Shown: positions 6,737 through 14,264, counted from the first letter of the stretch. The stretch: 15,806 bases of DNA from an uncultured Collinsella sp. (GCA_900757185.1 CAAEMX010000057.1:1-15806); one strand, 5' to 3'. Numbers and translations are program-made. The notes: generated by a model not told the origin, from the letters alone.

Positions 6737-7723
6737 CTACAGCGCGAAGTCGCCGCCGACGAGCGTGGAGACGGGCTCCTCGTGGTAAACGGCGGAAATG
6801 GCCTGGGCGAACTCCTCGGCGACCGAGATGGTCTTGATCTTGCCGCCGACCTCGACGGGGATGGCGTCGGTGACGACGCACTCGACGATGGGGGCGTCGT
6901 TCAGGCGCTCGATGGCCGGGCCGGAGAAGATGCCGTGGGTGGCGCACACGTAGATGTCGCCGGCGCCCATTGCCTTGAGCTCCTTGACGTTGGCGCACAG
7001 GGTGCCAGCGGTGTCGATCATGTCGTCGTTGATGATGCAGGTCTTGCCCTTGATGTCACCGATGATGCCCATGACCTCGGCGGCGTTGTGGCGCGGACGG
7101 CCCTTGTGGGCGATGGCCAGGTCGCAGCCGAGCATGTCGGACAGCTTCTTGGCGGCCTTGGCGCGGCCCACATCGGGGGAGACGACAACCAGGTTGTCGG
7201 TGTCGAAGTGCATGTCGTTGTAGTACTGGCCAAACAGCGGCAGTGCGGACAGGTGGTTAACCGGGATATCGAAGAAGCCCTGGATCTGGCCCTGGTGCAG
7301 GTCGAGGGTGATGATGCGGTTGACGCCGGCGCGCTCGAGCAGGTTGGCGACGAGGCGGGCGGTGATGGGCTCGCGCGGGCCGGCCTTGCGGTCCTGGCGG
7401 GCATAGCCGTAGTGGGTGATAACGGCGGTGATGGAGCGGGCGGATGCGCGCTTGGCAGCGTCGGTGGCGATGAGCAGCTCCATGAGCATGTCGTTGACGT
7501 TGCCGCCGGCCACGGACTGAATCAGGAAGACGTCGGCGCCGCGGACGGTCTCGTCGTAGCGGGCGTAAATCTCACCGTTGGCGAACTGCTTTAGCGTAAG
7601 GCCCGAAAGCTCGACCCCAAGGTACTCAGCGATCTTCTGAGCGAGGGGACGGTTGGAGGAACCGGAATACACGCGGATGGACTTGCGCATATTCTCCGAC
7701 TTCTCGGGATCATTAATCGGCAT
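6737..7723 (-). CDS. prs: Ribose-phosphate pyrophosphokinase (PRPP synthetase)
   Basis: The product is 328 aa, the usual length for class I enzymes. It makes PRPP from ribose 5-phosphate and ATP for nucleotide, histidine, tryptophan and NAD synthesis. It shows GSSNRPLAQKIAEYLG near the N-terminus, FANGEIYARYDETVRGADVF, the ATP-site HYGYARQDRK, LDLHQGQIQGFFDIPVNHL, and the PRPP-binding loop INDDMIDTAGT. The catalytic flexible loop reads HKGRPRHN where many bacteria have DKRRPRPN; the Lys and the second Arg are kept. The start at 7723 has AAAGGAG 8 nt upstream. The order glmU-prs is typical for Gram-positive bacteria, but a terminator and a candidate promoter lie between the two genes here. Confidence 0.96.
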   Translation of the reverse strand: MPINDPEKSENMRKSIRVYSGSSNRPLAQKIAEYLGVELSGLTLKQFANGEIYARYDETVRGADVFLIQSVAGGNVNDMLMELLIATDAAKRASARSITAVITHYGYARQDRKAGPREPITARLVANLLERAGVNRIITLDLHQGQIQGFFDIPVNHLSALPLFGQYYNDMHFDTDNLVVVSPDVGRAKAAKKLSDMLGCDLAIAHKGRPRHNAAEVMGIIGDIKGKTCIINDDMIDTAGTLCANVKELKAMGAGDIYVCATHGIFSGPAIERLNDAPIVECVVTDAIPVEVGGKIKTISVAEEFAQAISAVYHEEPVSTLVGGDFAL

Positions 7724-7769
7724 TACCCTTCTCCTTTATACATCGAATGCCATATAGATGCCTTGTTGC

Positions 7770-7775
7770 ATTGTA
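7770..7775 (-). promoter_or_regulatory. Candidate -10 box for prs
   Basis: The minus strand reads TACAAT 47 nt upstream of the prs start and downstream of the glmU terminator. The -35 is not convincing. A CGACC/GGTCG hairpin lies near 7835-7852. Confidence 0.35.
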
Positions 7776-7866
7776 ACCGCGCGACGGGGTCTATCGAGTC
7801 TTGATAACGTCTTTACCGCCAACGGACACGAACCGACCACTCATCCGGTCGCGCAGGTCACGATAG

Positions 7867-7900
7867 AAAAAGGAGCCGCCCCCATGGGAACAGCTCCTTA
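7867..7900 (-). terminator. Rho-independent terminator of glmU
   Basis: Leftward it reads AAGGAGC, a loop, then GCTCCTTTTT, a 7-bp stem with an inner TTCCCA/TGGGGG extension and five T. It begins 16 bp past the glmU stop codon. Confidence 0.85.
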
Positions 7901-7916
7901 GATGCTTGGTAAAACG

Positions 7917-9329
7917 TTATACCTCGTCGTCCTCGTGCAGACGGCGGCGATAATCGGCGGCCCAGCCCTCAATATTTACCTGACGGGCGCGGCCCAGGCC
8001 GAGTGCGTCGGCCGGGACCGGCTCGGTGATGACGGAGCCGGCGGCCACGAGCGCGCCGTCGCCAATCTGGGCGGGTGCGACCATCATGGTGTCGGAACCG
8101 ATGAAGGCATCCTTGCCGATGACGGTCTTGTGCTTGTGGACGCCGTCGTAGTTGCAGGTGATGGAGCCCGCGCCCACGTTGACGCCGGAGCCCATGGTGG
8201 TGTCGCCGATGTAGGACAGGTGCGGCACCTTGGAGCCCTCGCCGATCGTGGACTTCTTGATCTCCACGTGCGTGCCGGCCTTGGAGCCGTCGAGCATATG
8301 GGTGCCCGGGCGCAGGTAGGCGCGCGGGCCGCAGTCGACGCCGTTCTCGATGACGGCCTCGATGGCGATGGTCTCGTCGATGACGCAGCCGCTGCCGACG
8401 GTGGTGTCGGTGAGGCGGCTGTTGGGGCCGAGCTGGCACTCCTCGCCCACGGTGACGTGGCCGATCAGGTGCGTCTGCGGCCACACGACGGTATCGCGGC
8501 CGATAACGGCATCGGGGCCGATCCAGGCCTGCGTGGGGTCGATGAAGGTAACGCCCTCGGCCATCCAGTGCTCGTTGATGCGGTCGCGCGCGATGGCGGT
8601 GAGCTGTGCGAGCTGGATGCGGCTGTTGACGCCCAGGCCGTCGCGGTAGTCGTCGCAGTGGAAGATGGAGACAGCCTGGCCGTGGCCCTTGAGGATCTCG
8701 AGCATGTCGGGCAGATAGTACTCGGACTGCGCGTTGTCGTTGCCGATCTCGTTAATGTGGGCGGCGAGCTGCGCGCCGTCAAAGGCGTAGCAGCCGGCGT
8801 TGCACTCCAGCAGCGTGGCGGCCTGCTCGGGCGTGCAGTCCTTCTGCTCGATGATGCGCTCGATCTGACCATCGGCGCCCAGCTTGATGCGGCCGTAGCC
8901 GAAAGGATCGGGCGGGGTCATGGTCATGACGGTGCAGGCGAGCTCGCCGGTGGCGACGGTTTGCGCGAACTTGGCGACGGTGTCGGCGGTGATGAGCGGC
9001 AGGTCGCCGTTGAGCACCACGACGGGGCCTTGCGTGATGCCACAGGCCTCGAGTGCGACCTTCACGGCGTGACCGGTGCCCAGACGCTCGGTCTGCTCGA
9101 CGCACTCGACCTTGGTGGCGCTGTTGGCGTAGGCGCCGTCGATGAGGGCGCGCATCTCGTCGGCGTGGCTGCCGATGACAACCACGACGCGGCTGCAGCC
9201 GGCCTTGATGGTAGCGTCGACGATCCACTGGACCATGGGCTTACCCAGGATCTTGTGCGAAACCTTGCAGTGGTTCGACTTCATGCGGGTGCCCTCGCCG
9301 GCAGCGAGGATAATTGCGGTTGCGTCCAT
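7917..9329 (-). CDS. glmU: Bifunctional UDP-GlcNAc pyrophosphorylase / GlcN-1-P acetyltransferase
   Basis: The product is 470 aa. It acetylates glucosamine 1-phosphate and couples the product to UTP, giving UDP-GlcNAc for peptidoglycan and teichoic polymers. The N-terminal nucleotidyltransferase has LAAGEGTRMKS (about 8-18), ERLGTGHAV, NGDLPLI and YYLPDMLEILK. DGLGVNSRIQLAQL marks the linker. The C-terminal left-handed beta-helix shows hexapeptide repeats with THVEIKKSTIGEGSKVPHL, YIGDTTMGSGVNVGAGSI and TCNYDG. The start is the ATG at 9329 with AGGAGA 4 nt upstream; the open frame continues 79 codons further 5' but without homology-like sequence. It diverges from the ECF operon. Confidence 0.96.
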   Translation of the reverse strand: MDATAIILAAGEGTRMKSNHCKVSHKILGKPMVQWIVDATIKAGCSRVVVVIGSHADEMRALIDGAYANSATKVECVEQTERLGTGHAVKVALEACGITQGPVVVLNGDLPLITADTVAKFAQTVATGELACTVMTMTPPDPFGYGRIKLGADGQIERIIEQKDCTPEQAATLLECNAGCYAFDGAQLAAHINEIGNDNAQSEYYLPDMLEILKGHGQAVSIFHCDDYRDGLGVNSRIQLAQLTAIARDRINEHWMAEGVTFIDPTQAWIGPDAVIGRDTVVWPQTHLIGHVTVGEECQLGPNSRLTDTTVGSGCVIDETIAIEAVIENGVDCGPRAYLRPGTHMLDGSKAGTHVEIKKSTIGEGSKVPHLSYIGDTTMGSGVNVGAGSITCNYDGVHKHKTVIGKDAFIGSDTMMVAPAQIGDGALVAAGSVITEPVPADALGLGRARQVNIEGWAADYRRRLHEDDEV

Positions 9330-9361
9330 GTGATCTCCTGTTACGTTATAGAGACGTGTGT

Positions 9362-9389
9362 TTGGAAACGATACACGGCGCAATATGAT
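9362..9389 (+). promoter_or_regulatory. Candidate promoter of the ECF operon
   Basis: TTGGAA (9362-9367), 16 bp, TATGAT (9384-9389). It lies 134 nt before the chosen EcfT start, leaving a leader of about 125 nt. A GCGGCG/CGCCGC hairpin lies near 9428-9452. The leader shows no riboswitch signature I recognise. Minus-strand signals for glmU must overlap this region but are not clear. Confidence 0.4.
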
Positions 9390-9522
9390 ACCGCAGGCAT
9401 ATGACGAGCGCGTAACGATTGGTTTGCGGCGGTTGAGGCTTGCGCCGCCGGCGTGGCGTTTGCACTGCTTGCGTGCGGCGTTGGCGGTGCTGCGGAGCTG
9501 TTGTTTGAGCGAGGGGACGGGG

Positions 9523-10416
9523 GTGCCCGTGGACATCACGCGAGAGGAATCGGCCAGTGAGCCCATCGCGGCATTCTCGATGTCGCATCCGGCTGTGCCG
9601 GCCCTCTACATGGTGCTGACGCTGGGGCTCACCATGTTCTCGATGCAACCGGTGCTGATCGCGCTGTCGCTTGCGGGCGGGCTGGCATACGGGCTTGCGA
9701 CGCGCGGTGCTGCGCGCACGTTGGGGGCGCTTCGCTGGCAGCTGCCGGTGATTTTGATTATCGCGCTGGTCAATCCGCTGTTTAGCGCTTCGGGCTCGAC
9801 GGAGCTGTTCCGTATTGGCATGCGCGCGGTGTATCTGGAGAGCATGGTATACGGCCTGTGCATGGGCGGGCTGTTTGTGGCGAGCGTGCTGTGGTTTGAG
9901 GCGGCGGCGTCGATGCTCGAATACGACAAGGTGCTCGCGCTGCTGGGCAATGCCGCACCGGTGATTGCGCTCATGATCTCGATGTGCATGAGGCTTATCC
10001 CGCAGTTTTTGCGCCGCGGTCGTACGGTGTTGGCGGTGCAGGATGCGATTGATGTGCCGGGCCGCGCGCCGGCCGACCCCGTGCGCTCGCGCCTGCGGGC
10101 GTCGAGCGTGTTGATGGGCTGGGGCATGGAAGATTCGCTGGAGCGTGCGGACGCGATGCGCTCGCGCGGGTGGGGTGCCGCGACGCGTCGAACGACGTAT
10201 GCGCGGTATCGACTGGGGCGCAGCGACGTTGCCGCGCTGGTTGGGCTTGCGTTGTTTGGCGTGGCCACGGCGGCAGTGGCGTGGACCGCGACGACGCAGT
10301 ATTCGTTTTATCCGCAGCTCTCGGTGCCGGCGCCGTGGCCGGGCTATGTCGTGTACGCTGCCTGGATGGTGCTGCCTTGCGCGTTGCATGCGATTGATGA
10401 GAAGAGGTTTGGCTGA
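9523..10416 (+). CDS. ecfT: ECF transporter transmembrane (T) component
   Basis: The product is 297 aa from a GTG start at 9523, chosen because AGGGG lies 6 nt upstream and because the frame 5' of it encodes an Arg/Cys-rich stretch unlike the family. Alternatives are GTG at 9529 or ATG at 9580. After SMSHPAVPALYMVLTLGLTM come about five to six membrane helices. The cytoplasmic coupling part holds RLIPQFLRRGRTV and the RADAMRSRGWG motif (Ala-x-Arg-x-x-Gly type) that contacts the ATPases. The T component transmits ATPase movement to the substrate-binding S component for vitamin or cofactor uptake. Its TGA overlaps the ATG of the ATPase gene by 1 nt. Confidence 0.9.
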   Translation: MPVDITREESASEPIAAFSMSHPAVPALYMVLTLGLTMFSMQPVLIALSLAGGLAYGLATRGAARTLGALRWQLPVILIIALVNPLFSASGSTELFRIGMRAVYLESMVYGLCMGGLFVASVLWFEAAASMLEYDKVLALLGNAAPVIALMISMCMRLIPQFLRRGRTVLAVQDAIDVPGRAPADPVRSRLRASSVLMGWGMEDSLERADAMRSRGWGAATRRTTYARYRLGRSDVAALVGLALFGVATAAVAWTATTQYSFYPQLSVPAPWPGYVVYAAWMVLPCALHAIDEKRFG

Positions 10417-12059
10417 TGGCTCGGTTGGATAGGGGCCCGGTGTCGGGCACGGCGTGCGGCCCGGATATGCCGGCGATTGAGGTGCGGAGCCTGAGCTTTG
10501 CCTACCCCGGGGCTGATGCTGCGGTGCTCGAGGGGCTCGACTGGTCTGTTCCCCAAGGTGCATTTGCGCTGCTTGTCGGTGGTACCGGGTCGGGTAAGTC
10601 AACGCTGCTCTCGCTGCTCAAGCCCGAGATTTCGCCGACGGGCGAATGCGCTGGCGAGCTGCGCGTGCTGGGCGAGAGCGTTGCCGACATGAACGTTCGG
10701 GCGTCCGCGGAGCGCGTGGGCTACGTGTTTCAGGATCCCGAGAACCAGATCGTGTGCGAGACCGTGTGGCACGAGATGGCGTTTGGCCTGGAAAATCTGG
10801 GTATGTCGCGCGACGAGATGCGCCGTCGCGTAGCCGAGACCAGCTATTTCTTTGGGCTGGAGGATTGGCTCCACCGCGATACCGATACGCTTTCGGGCGG
10901 ACGCAAGCAGCTGCTGTCGTTGGCGGCCGTGCTGGCCTTGCGCCCGCGCGTGCTGCTGCTCGACGAGCCCACGTCCCAGCTCGATCCTGTTGCCGAGAAA
11001 AATTTTCTGCACGCGCTGTTTCGCGTGAACCGCGAGCTGGGTTGCACGGTTGTTGTGGCAACGCACCAGCCGCGCCCGATGCTCGAATATGCGACGTGCG
11101 CGTATCGGATTGAGGGCGGCCGCGTGCGCGAGGTGGCGGATATGGCTTCTTTGGGACGCCGAGAATCGCTGTTTTCCGACGACATGTTGGGGTGGGGTGC
11201 CGTCCGATGTGCAAAAAACGGAGTATTCAGCAGGCGTGAGGACAATTTGGGCTCTCTGGAGCCGCCCGGGGACGTATCGAGCGCGAAAAAAAGCTCGGAA
11301 TTGGACAAATCATCCGAATTTGTGGCGCAAACGTCGCTCGAGAACGGCTCGGAAGCCTTCTCGCGCACGGATGGAAGCAGAATACTCCAAAAAATGCACG
11401 CTGGGTCGGCTACCACCCTGTCGGAAGGCTGGTTTCGCTACGATCGCGCGTGCGGTTGGGTGCTGCGCGGGCTCGATGCGTCGTTTTCGGCTGGCGCGGT
11501 GCATGCAGTCGTGGGCGGAAACGGCTGCGGCAAGTCGACGATGCTTTCGGTGCTGGCCAAGACTGCCAAGCTGCAGCGTGGTCGTATGGTGCGCGGGGCG
11601 GCCTCGGCTGCGCTGCTGCCGCAGAACCCCAAGGCCCTGCTGGTTGCCGAGACGGTGCGCGACGAGCTGATGGAATGGGCCTCGACCTGCGGATATGACG
11701 AGAACTTGGCGCGGGAGCGTGCGGCGCAACTGGGATTGGACGGCCTGGAGACGCGCCACCCATACGATCTTTCGGGCGGACAGCGCCAGCTGCTTGCGTT
11801 GGCAAAGCTGCTGCTGATCGGCCCCGAGCTGCTGTTGCTTGATGAGCCCACCAAGGGCCTTGACCTGAAGAGCCGCCGCATCATCGCCCGCGCCCTGCGT
11901 GACCATGCGAAGGCTGGCGGCACCGTCATCATGGCTACGCACGACCTGGACTTTGCCGAGCAGGTCGCTGACGAAATCGCCATGATGTTTGACGGCGAGA
12001 TCGCCTGCGTGGAGCCTCCCGCCGACTTCTTTGCCGACAACGTGTTTTATAGGGCGTGA
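10416..12059 (+). CDS. ecfA: ECF transporter double ATPase (two fused EcfA domains)
   Basis: The product is 547 aa with two complete ABC domains. Domain 1 has Walker A GGTGSGKST (55-63), Q-loop VFQDPENQ, signature LSGGRKQ (159-165), Walker B LLLDEP (180-185) and the switch His in THQ. Domain 2 has Walker A GGNGCGKST (368-375), PQNPKA, LSGGQRQ (452-458), LLLLDEP (about 472-478) and MATHD. Both sites look catalytically complete, so the protein should act as its own EcfA-EcfA' pair. The linker, about residues 245-337, is Ser/Glu/Lys-rich and is largely encoded by an inverted-repeat element (11210-11398). The ATG overlaps the EcfT stop as ATGA-type coupling with AGAGG 8 nt upstream; the ATG at 10467 is an alternative start. 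Confidence 0.93.
   Translation: MARLDRGPVSGTACGPDMPAIEVRSLSFAYPGADAAVLEGLDWSVPQGAFALLVGGTGSGKSTLLSLLKPEISPTGECAGELRVLGESVADMNVRASAERVGYVFQDPENQIVCETVWHEMAFGLENLGMSRDEMRRRVAETSYFFGLEDWLHRDTDTLSGGRKQLLSLAAVLALRPRVLLLDEPTSQLDPVAEKNFLHALFRVNRELGCTVVVATHQPRPMLEYATCAYRIEGGRVREVADMASLGRRESLFSDDMLGWGAVRCAKNGVFSRREDNLGSLEPPGDVSSAKKSSELDKSSEFVAQTSLENGSEAFSRTDGSRILQKMHAGSATTLSEGWFRYDRACGWVLRGLDASFSAGAVHAVVGGNGCGKSTMLSVLAKTAKLQRGRMVRGAASAALLPQNPKALLVAETVRDELMEWASTCGYDENLARERAAQLGLDGLETRHPYDLSGGQRQLLALAKLLLIGPELLLLDEPTKGLDLKSRRIIARALRDHAKAGGTVIMATHDLDFAEQVADEIAMMFDGEIACVEPPADFFADNVFYRA
11210..11398. repeat. 189-bp inverted-repeat element inside the ATPase gene
   Basis: Ends at 11210-11234 and 11373-11398 are inverted copies. 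TGCA, a 6-bp A-tract and GGAGTATTC are shared in mirror position (TGCA at 11210-11213 and 11395-11398; GGAGTATTC at 11220-11228 against 11380-11388). The total length is 189 bp, exactly 63 codons, and encodes residues about 265-328 between the two ABC domains. Inside are smaller hairpins, GGCTC/GAGCC and CAAAT/ATTTG. No flanking target duplication is evident. The reading suggested is a MITE-like insertion accepted as a linker. Confidence 0.65.
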
Positions 12060-12063
12060 TGGG

Positions 12064-12777
12064 ATGGCGGATTATCGCATCGTGCGCCTACTCGCAAAAC
12101 TGGAGATACCGCTGCTGCTGGCGGTGCCAGCCGTGATGGCTGCGGCGCTGCTGGCGGGCGTTGAGCAGGCGGCGCTCGCCATGCTTGTCGTGGTGGCGCT
12201 GGTGCTTGCGCTGTTCTTTGCAGGCTACGAGGCGTCGCGACCGGGCCTGCGCCAGATTATGCCAACGCTGGTTCTGGCGGCGTTGGCCGCGGCGGGGCGC
12301 ATCTTGTTTGGCCCCATTCCCGACTTTAAACCCGTGAGTGCCATCGCCATTATCGCGGGGGCGACGCTTGGTCGCCGCAATGGTTTTATGGTTGGCGCGC
12401 TGGCGGCGCTGACCAGCAATTTCTTTTTTGGACAGGGCATGTGGACGCCGTGGCAGATGTATGCTTGGGGGCTCGTGGGATACGTTGGCGGTGCGCTGGC
12501 GCATGCCGGCGCTTTTGATCGCGCCGATGGCACCGTGCGTATGCCGGCGCTGCTGACCTACGGCTTTGCTTCGGGTTTGCTGTACGGCGTTGTGATCAAC
12601 GCCTACGACATTATCGGTTTTGTTCAACCGCTCACGTGGGCGGGTGCCATGGCGCGTCTTGCCACCGCCGTACCGTTCGATATCACGCACGGCCTTGCGA
12701 CCTGCGTGTTTTTGGTCGCCCTGTACAAGCCTTGGTGTCGCCGCATCAACCGAGTCGTCGTGAAGTACGGACTGTAG
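12064..12777 (+). CDS. ECF transporter substrate-binding (S) component, substrate unknown
   Basis: The product is 237 aa, nearly all hydrophobic with about six membrane helices. The start is the ATG at 12064, 4 nt past the ATPase stop. The open frame extends upstream, but only as a shadow of the ATPase gene. A conserved-looking core reads AAGRILFGPIPDFKPVSAI (about 76-94), then GATLGRRNGFMVGALAAL and SNFFFGQGMWTPWQMYAWG (118-136). This S-component type occurs next to EcfT and fused EcfA in Gram-positive bacteria. Gene order T-A/A-S with minimal spacing indicates a dedicated rather than shared ECF transporter. No riboswitch or biosynthetic neighbour identifies the substrate; a vitamin or cofactor precursor is the family-level expectation only. 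Confidence 0.85.
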   Translation: MADYRIVRLLAKLEIPLLLAVPAVMAAALLAGVEQAALAMLVVVALVLALFFAGYEASRPGLRQIMPTLVLAALAAAGRILFGPIPDFKPVSAIAIIAGATLGRRNGFMVGALAALTSNFFFGQGMWTPWQMYAWGLVGYVGGALAHAGAFDRADGTVRMPALLTYGFASGLLYGVVINAYDIIGFVQPLTWAGAMARLATAVPFDITHGLATCVFLVALYKPWCRRINRVVVKYGL

Positions 12778-12816
12778 GGCTGGTTGCGCCGGGGCGGGAA
12801 TCAATACTGCCGAAGT

Positions 12817-12984
12817 GCCATTTTAAAACTATGCCGGTTTACGGGGCCAGATTGGCACAAGCAGACCATGCCGGTTATTTTTGAAATAGAGCAAGCCGTT
12901 TACCTGCGGTTTTATTATTTCGGAATTGCGTATGGTTGGGGGTTCGCGATTTAGCCCCGTAAACTGGCATAGTTTTGGAATGGC
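12817..12984. repeat. 168-bp element with 31-bp inverted terminal repeats
   Basis: Arms 12817-12847 and 12954-12984 match in 28 of 31 positions and share AAAACTATGCC and GTTTACGGGGC. The interior (12848-12953) is AT-richer than its surroundings and contains a partial extra copy of the core (CATGCCGGTTATT near 12868). No coding frame is visible. It lies 39 bp past the S-component stop. It looks like a MITE-like or REP-like unit. Confidence 0.8.
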
Positions 12985-13069
12985 CGGCTGATATGACGGG
13001 CGTCGTGACCCTCAAGAGCCAAATTGATCCGTTTTCTTCCGTCTCCAGACGTCCCCGGGGAATCAGCTG
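12985..13069. other. Non-coding gap between two inverted-repeat elements
   Basis: No gene, terminator or promoter can be supported here. The whole 12778-13310 interval consists of this stretch, two inverted-repeat elements, one terminator and short flanks. Confidence 0.5.
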
Positions 13070-13247
13070 AACTCGCCCGCCACGAAATCAGCCTATCTAC
13101 TACGTTTGACCCGACACCCCCAAACACAACCGCGTTTTATGAAAAACCGCAGGCTTTCTATCTGCGGTTTTCTTTTTGCGTTGTTCGCTGTGGTTGAGGA
13201 TGGCGGCCTAAACGTAGTAGATGGGCAGGTTTCGTGGCGGGCGGGTT
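13070..13247. repeat. 178-bp element with 38-bp inverted terminal repeats
   Basis: Arms 13070-13107 and 13210-13247 match in 34 of 38 positions and share CGCCCGCCACGAAA and ATCTACTACGTTT. The interior carries a terminator hairpin. It sits between the convergent ECF operon and xth. The organisation, terminal repeats around a terminator, is the same as in the element at 5683-5881, but the sequence is unrelated. Confidence 0.8.
13142..13177. terminator. Bidirectional terminator between the ECF operon and xth
   Basis: Arms AAAACCGCAG (13143-13152) and CTGCGGTTTT (13162-13171) enclose a 9-nt loop. They are followed rightward by CTTTTT and leftward by TTTTT-like sequence. It can end the rightward ECF transcript and the leftward xth transcript, whose stop lies 134 bp away. 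Confidence 0.85.
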
Positions 13248-13310
13248 GCGCGAACACGCTCGCAAGACGAAAACGACCCGCCTTTCTCCGCCTTTGGGAG
13301 ATCAGTTGGG

Positions 13311-14129
13311 CTAGAGCTCCAGGGCGAGCGTGACGGGGCAGTGGTCGCTGCCGAAGATGTCGCCGCGGATGCCGGTGTCGCGTACGTTGCCGGCGATTGC
13401 GTCGCTCACCAGGAAGTAATCGATGCGCCAACCTGCGTTGTTCTTGCGGGCATTAAAGCGGTAGCTCCACCAGCTGTAGACGCCCTCGACGTCCGGATTG
13501 GCTGCGCGCCAAGTGTCGGTAAAACCGGCGTTGAGCAGCTCGGTAAACTTGCCACGCTCCTCGTCCGAAAAGCCTGCGTTGCCGCGGTTGGACTTGGGGT
13601 TCTTAAGGTCGATCTCCTCGTGTGCCACGTTAAAGTCGCCGCAGGTTACGACGGGCTTGCCGGTTTCGCGCTCAAGCGCGCTCAAAAAGCCGCGATAGGC
13701 ATCGTCCCAGGCCATGCGCACGTCGATGCGCGCGAGCTCGTTTTGGGCGTTGGGCGTATAGACGTCCACGAACCAAAACTTGTCGAACTCGAGCGCGCAG
13801 ACGCGGCCCTCGGTTGCGGCTTGGGCGACGAGTACGGCCGCCTCGTTCTCGCCGGCGTAGGGTAGCAGTGCGTCGGCGTGCAGCACGCGCAGCGGTTCCT
13901 GGCGGCTAAAGACCGCAGTGCCCGAATAGCCTTTACGCTCGGCGTAGCTCCAGGTTTGGTGATAGCCGGCCAGGTCGATATCGACCTGGCCTTCTTGCAA
14001 CTTGGTCTCTTGCAGCGCCAGGATATCGACGTCGAGTTCTTGCGCGATCTGGATAAAGCTCGGGTCCTTTTTGAGCACGGCGCGCAGGCCGTTGACGTTC
14101 CACGAGGCGAAAGTGTAAGTCTGAGGCAT
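13311..14129 (-). CDS. xth: Exodeoxyribonuclease III (AP endonuclease)
   Basis: The product is 272 aa, the normal length for the ExoIII/ExoA family. It incises DNA at abasic sites and removes 3'-blocking groups in base-excision repair. It shows ASWNVNGLRA (8-17), LALQETKLQ with the metal-binding Glu41, GYSGTAVFSR, DVYTPNAQN, the active-site GDFNVAHEEIDL, a WRIDYFLVS core and the terminal GSDHCPV with Asp262-His263. All expected catalytic positions appear present. The start ATG at 14129 has AAAGGA 4 nt upstream. It diverges from the sirtuin gene across 135 bp. Confidence 0.95.
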   Translation of the reverse strand: MPQTYTFASWNVNGLRAVLKKDPSFIQIAQELDVDILALQETKLQEGQVDIDLAGYHQTWSYAERKGYSGTAVFSRQEPLRVLHADALLPYAGENEAAVLVAQAATEGRVCALEFDKFWFVDVYTPNAQNELARIDVRMAWDDAYRGFLSALERETGKPVVTCGDFNVAHEEIDLKNPKSNRGNAGFSDEERGKFTELLNAGFTDTWRAANPDVEGVYSWWSYRFNARKNNAGWRIDYFLVSDAIAGNVRDTGIRGDIFGSDHCPVTLALEL

Positions 14130-14191
14130 GGTGTCCTTTCGACGGGGTTGGCAGGCTTAAGATTAGCGCAACAGGGGCGGGGTGGGCTCCG

Positions 14192-14219
14192 CGCATGCTG
14201 ACTTAAAGGTCGCATGCTG
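14192..14219. repeat. Two direct CGCATGCTG repeats in a divergent promoter region
   Basis: Copies at 14192-14200 and 14211-14219, 19 bp apart, each contain the palindrome GCATGC. They lie between the divergent xth and sirtuin genes, where a shared operator would be placed. This could be chance in GC-rich DNA. Confidence 0.25.
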
Positions 14220-14264
14220 GGACATCGCCCGACGCCGCCCGATCAACAAGGACGGAGGGCTCAT

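Noticed and set aside
7902..9404. 500-codon open frame opposite glmU
   Set aside because: It is antisense to a complete glmU. Its Val/Gly/Ala/Asp-rich composition is what high-GC codon use leaves on the opposite strand, and it lacks a ribosome site.
9358..9522. N-terminal extension of the T component
   Set aside because: The translated stretch is Arg/Cys-rich and not membrane-like, and it overlaps the likely promoter. A start at 9523 has better spacing to a ribosome site.
9390..9522. Cobalamin or other riboswitch in front of the ECF operon
   Set aside because: The leader is only about 125 nt and none of the conserved cores I know can be located. It has only a GC-rich hairpin.
9346..10602. 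418-codon minus-strand frame opposite the ECF genes
   Set aside because: The Arg/His/Gln-rich product is typical of an antisense shadow, and it covers two different real genes on the plus strand.
11210..11398. Frameshift or assembly fault in the ATPase gene
   Set aside because: The element is exactly 189 bp and both flanking ABC domains are complete and in frame.
12778..13310. Small gene in the 533-bp gap
   Set aside because: The open frames cross inverted repeats and a terminator and have no ribosome site.
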